Below, piece by piece: positions 5,999 to 9,118 of a stretch of 9,118 bases of DNA. The DNA is from Bacillota bacterium (GTDB taxonomy: Bacteria; Bacillota; Bacilli; Paenibacillales; Paenibacillaceae): the NCBI GenBank assembly GCA_023418755.1, contig JAEZZE010000424.1, positions 1 through 9,118 on the forward strand. The letters are read 5' to 3'. The position numbers and the translations under genes were made by a program. Under the pieces are notes generated by a model. That model did no database searches. It was not told the origin of the DNA and saw only the letters and a list, made by a program, of their open reading frames with translations. Positions within the stretch are counted from its first letter, which is position 1, and each line of letters starts with the position of its first letter.

Positions 5999-6122
5999 AT
6001 CCGGAACGCTCCGCTTGCGGGACAGCCTATCAGGCCGGCAATCTGGCGTTCGTTTTCCTTAGTTTTTTATAGAGGGAGTTCGCGAACCTCTCCCGGTCCG
6101 TCGCTATGGGGACGTTCCGGAT
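5999..6122 (-). repeat. 10-bp inverted repeat enclosing the preQ1 aptamer
   Basis: ATCCGGAACG (5999-6008) and CGTTCCGGAT (6113-6122) are perfectly complementary and flank the aptamer. In the transcript they would form a closing stem about 104 nt apart. A third segment at 5891-5897 (CGTTCCG on the plus strand) can pair with the downstream arm instead. The rest of the 5844-6153 leader holds a small hairpin at 5979-5998 (GATCG...CGATC with inner CCG/CGG) and no credible gene. Confidence 0.6.
6056..6094 (-). ncRNA. PreQ1-I riboswitch aptamer
   Basis: Reading the minus strand, AGAGG (6091-6087) pairs with CCUCU (6075-6071) as P1 around an 11-nt loop starting UUC. The A-rich tail AUAAAAAACUAAGGA (6070-6056) follows. 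GGUUC, CCUCU and the tail match the class I preQ1 aptamer before the B. subtilis queC operon nearly base for base. I did not resolve the P2 pseudoknot partner for CUAA, since the loop here reads UUCGCGAACUC. Class I switches bind preQ1 and turn off queuosine genes. The downstream queF and transporter genes are fitting targets, so feedback control by the pathway product is expected. Confidence 0.9.
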
Positions 6123-6152
6123 TTTCTTCTTCGGTTATGGCGTTACCTACGT

Positions 6153-6181
6153 ACTATACCACAGAGAACTTCGGCAGCCAA
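6153..6181 (-). promoter_or_regulatory. Probable sigma-A promoter for the queF operon
   Basis: On the minus strand, TTGGCT (6181-6176) and TATAGT (6158-6153) are separated by 17 bp. They match the consensus at four and five of six positions. Initiation would be near 6147, about 55 nt before the aptamer and before the first arm of the flanking inverted repeat, which suits a riboswitch leader. The promoter lies within the last codons of the alpha-galactosidase gene, and its -10 contains that gene's TAG stop. Confidence 0.5.
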
Positions 6182-7467
6182 TCCCCGTGCGCCTCGATCA
6201 GGTCGTCGCACATGGAGACGATATCGTCCATCGACAGCTCGGCGGACGTATGCGGATCCAGCAGCGCCGCGTGGTAAACATGCTCTCTCTTGCCCGTGAT
6301 CGCGGCTTCGATCGTCAGCAGCTGCGTGTTGATGTTCGTGCGGTTCAGCGCGGCGAGCTGCGGCGGCAGGTTGCCTACGTACGTCGGGTTGACGCCGGAG
6401 CGGTCGACGAGACACGGCACTTCGACGCACGCTTCGCGCGGCAGGTTGGCGATCAGTCCGCCGGTGTTCATGACGTTGCCGCCGATCTTGAACGGCACGT
6501 CCGTCTCGATCGCCTCGAAGATGTAGGAGGCGTATTCGTGGGAGCGCTCGTGCGTCAGGTTGGAATCGTGCAGCAGCTCTTCGCGCATCTTCTCCCATCT
6601 GCTGATCTGCTCGACGCAGCGGCGCGGATATTCGTCCAGCGGAATGTTGAAGCGCTCGATCAGCTCCGGGTAATTGCGCTTGATGAAGTACGGATGATAC
6701 TCCGCGTTGTGCTCGGAGGATTCCGTGATGTAGTAGCCGAATTTCAGCATCAGCTCCAGGCGGACCATGTCGTGGTGCTTCTCCTTCTGCTTCTCCGCCG
6801 CGCGCCGCTTGATTTCCGGATACAGGTCCACGCCGTCCTTGGACACCTCAAGCAGCCAGGCCATATGGTTGATGCCGGCGATCTTCGACTTGACGCCCGT
6901 CGTGTCCATGCCGAGATTGTCGAACAGATCGCGCACGCAGACCTGGACGCTGTGGCACAGGCCGACCGTGTTAACGCCGCCGTACGTGTTCATCACGTTG
7001 GTCAGGACGGCCATCGGGTTCGTATAGTTCAGGAACAGGGCGTCCGGGCAAACTTCGCGAATGTCCTTGGCGAAGTCGAGCATGACCGGGATCGTGCGCA
7101 GGTTGCGGAAAATGCCGCCGATGCCGATCGTGTCCGCGATCGTCTGGCGCAGGCCGTATTTTTTCGGCACCTCGAAGTCGGTGATCGTACAAGGGTCGTA
7201 GCCGCCTACCTGAATCGCGTTAACGACGTATTTCGCTCCGCGAAGCGCTTCTTTGCGATCGCCGTAGGACTTGATGACGCAGGTGCTTCCGGATGTCTTT
7301 TTGATGTTATTGAGAATATTCTCGGAGTCCTTCAGACGAACGGGATCGATGTCGAACAGAGCGATTTCGAAGCCTTGCAACGCAGGCGTGTGCATGACGT
7401 CCCCGAGCACGTTTTTGGCGAAAACCGTACTCCCCGCGCCGATGAAAGTAATTTTGGACAAGTTCAT
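6154..7467 (-). CDS. melA: GH4 alpha-galactosidase (NAD- and Mn-dependent)
   Basis: A 437-residue glycoside hydrolase family 4 enzyme, a cytoplasmic alpha-galactosidase expected to release galactose from melibiose-type sugars by the GH4 NAD+/Mn2+ redox-elimination mechanism. The Rossmann motif ITFIGAGSTVFAKN occupies 6-19. NYTNPMA (147-153), GLCHSVQ (C171, H172, metal ligands) and GINHMAW (198-204) are all present. The CHSV form of the metal motif is associated with alpha-galactosidases within GH4. An ATG at 7467 is given as the start, but GGAGG (7474-7470) is only 2 nt away. A TTG at 7461 has 8-nt spacing and would give an N-terminus of M-S-K-I-T-F-I-G, as in relatives, so it may be the true start. 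It diverges from an AraC-family regulator across a region with a cre match. Other GH4 alpha-glycosidase activity is possible. Confidence 0.9.
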   Translation of the reverse strand: MNLSKITFIGAGSTVFAKNVLGDVMHTPALQGFEIALFDIDPVRLKDSENILNNIKKTSGSTCVIKSYGDRKEALRGAKYVVNAIQVGGYDPCTITDFEVPKKYGLRQTIADTIGIGGIFRNLRTIPVMLDFAKDIREVCPDALFLNYTNPMAVLTNVMNTYGGVNTVGLCHSVQVCVRDLFDNLGMDTTGVKSKIAGINHMAWLLEVSKDGVDLYPEIKRRAAEKQKEKHHDMVRLELMLKFGYYITESSEHNAEYHPYFIKRNYPELIERFNIPLDEYPRRCVEQISRWEKMREELLHDSNLTHERSHEYASYIFEAIETDVPFKIGGNVMNTGGLIANLPREACVEVPCLVDRSGVNPTYVGNLPPQLAALNRTNINTQLLTIEAAITGKREHVYHAALLDPHTSAELSMDDIVSMCDDLIEAHGDWLPKFSVV

Positions 7468-7487
7468 AACCTCCGGTTGGAAAAGTG

Positions 7488-7503
7488 ATTGGCTACTCCC
7501 AAT
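7488..7503. promoter_or_regulatory. Inverted repeat ATTGG-N6-CCAAT in melA leader region
   Basis: A perfect 5-bp dyad with a 6-bp spacer lies just upstream of the melA ribosome site and next to the cre-like site. It could be an operator, but so short a dyad can occur by chance. Confidence 0.2.
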
Positions 7504-7506
7504 GTA

Positions 7507-7521
7507 ATGCAAGCGTACGCA
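7507..7521. promoter_or_regulatory. cre-like CcpA site
   Basis: ATGCAAGCGTACGCA matches the degenerate Gram-positive cre consensus WTGNAANCGNWNNCW at every defined position. It lies 40-54 bp upstream of the alpha-galactosidase ATG, where CcpA-HPr(Ser-P) could repress transcription. I could not place a convincing -10/-35 for melA around it. Confidence 0.6.
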
Positions 7522-7550
7522 TAAGAGTATGGAGGCATCGCGCATCTATA

Positions 7551-7578
7551 TGGACATTTGTCGTTTGTTTGCTATAGT
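7551..7578 (+). promoter_or_regulatory. Promoter of the AraC-family gene
   Basis: TGGACA (7551-7556) and TATAGT (7573-7578) with a 16-bp spacer match the sigma-A hexamers at five of six positions each. Initiation near 7585 places the start codon at 7609 (or 7600) downstream and excludes the upstream in-frame TTG at 7558. Confidence 0.65.
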
Positions 7579-7608
7579 GAGAGAAAAGACCCCGGGCAGG
7601 TGAACGCA

Positions 7609-8490
7609 TTGACACCGGATCACGACGAATACGCGGTCAGCATCAACCCTTCCCCTTCGGGCGGCGAGCTTGCCGTTCTGTTCAGCGGGGAAGCCCAACC
7701 GGTCCCGTTGCATAAAATGGGCCCGGCCGTCCACGACTATTACTTGATCCACACCGTGCTGTCCGGGCACGGGGATTTTACGATCGGCGGAACCGGGTAC
7801 CGCTGCGGCACGGGAGACTCCTTCGTCATCTTTCCCGGCGAGCTGTTCTCGTATCAAGCCGACGAACGCGCGCCTTGGCGTTATGCCTGGTTCGCTTTCA
7901 ACGGTCCCGGAGCGGCCGCGGCGATGGACGCGATCGGCGTCTCTCCCGAGACCCCCGTCGTCTCCGCCAGCTTGAATCCGCACGTCCGCAACGCTTACGA
8001 GCAGCTCCGCCGCTGCTTCGAGGGCTCGCTCGGCGCGGAGCTGTCCAATCTGGAAGCCGAAGGCTGGCTCCGCCTTCTGCTTCACCAGCTCGGCGCCGCC
8101 CGCGCGAAGATGCGTCTCTCTCCCTCCGCGGCCTCGACGGATTCGGATCATGTCGTCAAGCAGGCGCTGCAATATTTGACGCTGCAATACGCCCAGCCGA
8201 TCTCCGTCTCGCATATGGCGGGAATGCTCGGCTACCACCGCACCCATCTGTGCAAGCTGTTCAAGCAATCGACCGGCATGTCGCCGATGCGGTACCTGCT
8301 GCAAATGCGCATGCAGCGGGCAGAGCTGCTGCTCGCCTCGGACATGACGATCGAGCAGGTCGCCTCGTCCGTCGGCTACGGCGACGCGCTTTATTTCTCC
8401 AAGAAGTTCCGCTCGTGGAGCGGCCTCTCCCCTTCGGAATACCGCAAGGAGCTTCGGAAGACTATTAATCAATCGTATAAGCGGCAATAA
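7609..8490 (+). CDS. AraC-family transcriptional regulator
   Basis: A 293-residue cytoplasmic regulator. Residues about 28-118 resemble the AraC-type cupin sensor domain (YYLIHTVLSGHGDFTIGG, CGTGDSFVIFPGELFSY). A linker leads to the double HTH at about 180-283: first helix-turn-helix ISVSHMAGMLGYHRTHLCKLFK, second MTIEQVASSVGYGDALYFSKKFRSWSGLSPSEYRK, the AraC signature. I chose the TTG at 7609 because AGGTGA (7598-7603) is correctly spaced before it; GTG 7600 is an alternative. It is transcribed divergently from melA, so it probably activates melA in response to an alpha-galactoside, as MelR/MsmR/RafR-type regulators do. The inducer is not deducible from sequence. Confidence 0.88.
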   Translation: MTPDHDEYAVSINPSPSGGELAVLFSGEAQPVPLHKMGPAVHDYYLIHTVLSGHGDFTIGGTGYRCGTGDSFVIFPGELFSYQADERAPWRYAWFAFNGPGAAAAMDAIGVSPETPVVSASLNPHVRNAYEQLRRCFEGSLGAELSNLEAEGWLRLLLHQLGAARAKMRLSPSAASTDSDHVVKQALQYLTLQYAQPISVSHMAGMLGYHRTHLCKLFKQSTGMSPMRYLLQMRMQRAELLLASDMTIEQVASSVGYGDALYFSKKFRSWSGLSPSEYRKELRKTINQSYKRQ

Positions 8491-8494
8491 CCGC

Positions 8495-8556
8495 AAGCCG
8501 GCGTCCCTCAAATCGATCGGCGCTCTTCTCCGACGGCTTTGGGCATCTTTTTTTCT
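8495..8556 (+). terminator. Weak terminator candidate after AraC gene
   Basis: AAGCCG (8495-8500) and CGGCTT (8533-8538) enclose a smaller TCGG/CCGA pairing, and a T7 run follows at about 8550-8556, roughly 12 nt beyond the stem. Spacing and stem quality are poor. It is listed because no better terminator is visible between 8491 and 8620. Confidence 0.25.
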
Positions 8557-8621
8557 ATCTATCGATTGATCGAATACGGGCTGTCGGCTACGTCGGCTGT
8601 CGTCTTCCCCCGGCGATCGAC

Positions 8622-8650
8622 TTGACAATGATAGATTACAACTGTAATCT
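8622..8650 (+). promoter_or_regulatory. Promoter of the blaI-like gene
   Basis: A perfect TTGACA (8622-8627) is followed after 17 bp by TAATCT (8645-8650), a weak -10. The whole promoter is covered by the palindromic operator at 8625-8658, so repressor binding would block RNA polymerase. Confidence 0.6.
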
Positions 8651-8658
8651 ATCATTGT
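8625..8658. promoter_or_regulatory. BlaI-type operator O1, 34-bp perfect palindrome
   Basis: Arms ACAATGATAGATTACA (8625-8640) and its exact reverse complement (8643-8658) surround AC. The core TACA-AC-TGTA (8637-8646) is the TACA-N2-TGTA box bound by BlaI/MecI dimers. It overlaps the -35 and -10, implying autorepression. Confidence 0.85.
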
Positions 8659-8659
8659 A

Positions 8660-8675
8660 GACTACAGTTGTAATC
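8660..8675. promoter_or_regulatory. BlaI-type operator O2
   Basis: The core TACA-GT-TGTA (8663-8672) lies in a GACTACA/TGTAATC dyad with one mismatch, 26 bp (about 2.5 helical turns) from the centre of O1. Tandem operators of this type are usual in bla/mec control regions. Confidence 0.7.
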
Positions 8676-8682
8676 TTAAATC

Positions 8683-8704
8683 CGATCGTCGCCGGCGACG
8701 ATCG
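8683..8704. repeat. 22-bp GC-rich palindrome in the blaI leader
   Basis: The half CGATCGTCGCC (8683-8693) is followed directly by its exact reverse complement (8694-8704). It lies between the operators and the ribosome site GGAGG (8708-8712), so in RNA it could form a hairpin just upstream of translation initiation. It is unrelated to the TACA/TGTA operators. Confidence 0.6.
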
Positions 8705-8719
8705 AACGGAGGAACCGAC

Positions 8720-9094
8720 ATGCCCGAATCTCCTCCCATTACGGACGCGGAATGGGACATTATGCGAATCGTCTGGCAATCGTCGCCATTGACGGCCGCG
8801 GACATCATTTCCCGCTTGAGCGGGACGAAATCCTGGAAGCCGAAGACGGTCAAGACGCTCATCGGCAGACTGGTTCAGAAAGGAGCGCTCGGCTTCCGCA
8901 AGGACGGGAGGGAATATGCCTACTTCCCTCAGGTGAACGAAGAGGAATGCGTAAGGGAGGCCAGCCGCTCCTTCCTCGACCGAATCTACGGAGGCTCGCT
9001 TAAACCGATGATGGTGCATTTCCTGGAATCCGGCAAGCTTTCGCCCGAAGACATCAAGGAGTTGAAGGAATTGCTCCGGGAAAAGGAGAAATGA
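8720..9094 (+). CDS. BlaI/MecI-family transcriptional repressor
   Basis: A 124-residue winged-helix repressor. ITDAEWDIMRIVWQ at 7-20 opens the family domain, the DNA-recognition region runs to about 70 (TVKTLIGRLVQKGALGFRKDGREYAYFP), and a C-terminal helical dimerisation part ends in LKELLREKEK. GGAGG at 8708-8712 is 7 nt before the ATG. Family members bind TACA-N2-TGTA operators as dimers and are released when a partner M56 membrane protease (BlaR1/MecR1) triggers their cleavage. Two such operators precede the gene, and a new reading frame begins at its stop codon, fitting a blaI-blaR1 type operon. Paenibacillus-type genomes carry many such pairs with non-beta-lactam roles, so I do not assign resistance. 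Confidence 0.92.
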   Translation: MPESPPITDAEWDIMRIVWQSSPLTAADIISRLSGTKSWKPKTVKTLIGRLVQKGALGFRKDGREYAYFPQVNEEECVREASRSFLDRIYGGSLKPMMVHFLESGKLSPEDIKELKELLREKEK

Positions 9095-9096
9095 CG

Positions 9097-9118
9097 ATGG
9101 AGCTTGCCGTTCGATGGT
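9097..9118 (+). CDS. Start of a downstream gene, probably BlaR1/MecR1-type M56 peptidase (partial)
   Basis: An ATG at 9097 lies 8 nt after AGGAG (9084-9088) and opens a frame M-E-L-A-V-R-W that runs off the window. An ATG at 9091 overlaps the upstream TGA but is too close to the ribosome site. Too little is visible to recognise a family. The M56 sensor-protease assignment rests only on its position directly behind a BlaI-type gene. Confidence 0.4.

Noticed and set aside
6106..7488. 460-residue plus-strand open frame opposite melA
   Set aside because: Composition is V/R/D/Q-rich without domain motifs, and it mirrors the GH4 gene codon by codon. It is an antisense shadow.
7558..7608. Extended N-terminus of the AraC-type protein from TTG 7558
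   Set aside because: This stretch contains the -10 of the likely promoter, so the codon would lie upstream of the transcription start. The good ribosome site is at 7598-7603.
7546..8655. 369-residue minus-strand open frame opposite the AraC-type gene
   Set aside because: It has no recognisable protein features and would begin inside the blaI operator. The plus strand carries the clear AraC signature.

Overview
The window looks like a chromosomal stretch of a fairly GC-rich endospore-forming Firmicute, most likely Paenibacillaceae (Paenibacillus or Cohnella type). The reasons are strong GGAGG-type ribosome binding sites, a Bacillus-type Fnr with a C-terminal cysteine cluster, a class I preQ1 riboswitch before queF, a CcpA cre-like site beside a GH4 alpha-galactosidase, and a BlaI-type repressor with its TACA-N2-TGTA operators. 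The genus is inferred from gene content and was not tested by comparison.

Left part (1-1680): a non-coding tandem array of a 51-bp unit carrying a conserved dyad is split by a complete, apparently intact IS3-family element (247-1533). The element has terminal inverted repeats, a 3-bp GAC target duplication, orfA and orfB in the -1 arrangement, a correctly phased A_AAA_AAG slippery site and an intact DD(35)E triad. It sits exactly at the centre of a unit's dyad.

Middle left (1681-4786): a perfect TGTGA-N6-TCACA box precedes an Fnr/Crp regulator. A 44-bp near-perfect hairpin follows, and then a large membrane histidine kinase of the HisKA_3 (NarL/DesK-like) type with an extracytoplasmic beta-rich domain and seven predicted membrane helices. 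No response regulator is adjacent.

Middle (4798-6181, minus strand): a queuosine salvage operon. A sigma-A-like promoter overlaps the end of the galactosidase gene. It is followed by a preQ1-I aptamer, a roughly 210-nt leader with mutually exclusive pairing segments, and a terminator-like hairpin with eight U that abuts the queF start codon. queF (preQ0 reductase) is translationally coupled through ATGA to a YhhQ/VUT-family precursor transporter. The operon runs convergently into the kinase.

Right part (6154-8490): melA (GH4 alpha-galactosidase, minus) and an AraC-family regulator (plus) diverge from a shared intergenic region with a consensus cre match and a good promoter for the regulator. 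This looks like a locally regulated, catabolite-repressed alpha-galactoside utilisation unit, although no transporter is visible.

Right edge (8491-9118): a BlaI/MecI repressor with a 34-bp palindromic operator over its own promoter, a second operator core, and a 22-bp GC-rich palindrome in its leader. The first codons of a downstream gene, probably a BlaR1/MecR1-type M56 membrane peptidase, are cut off by the window end.
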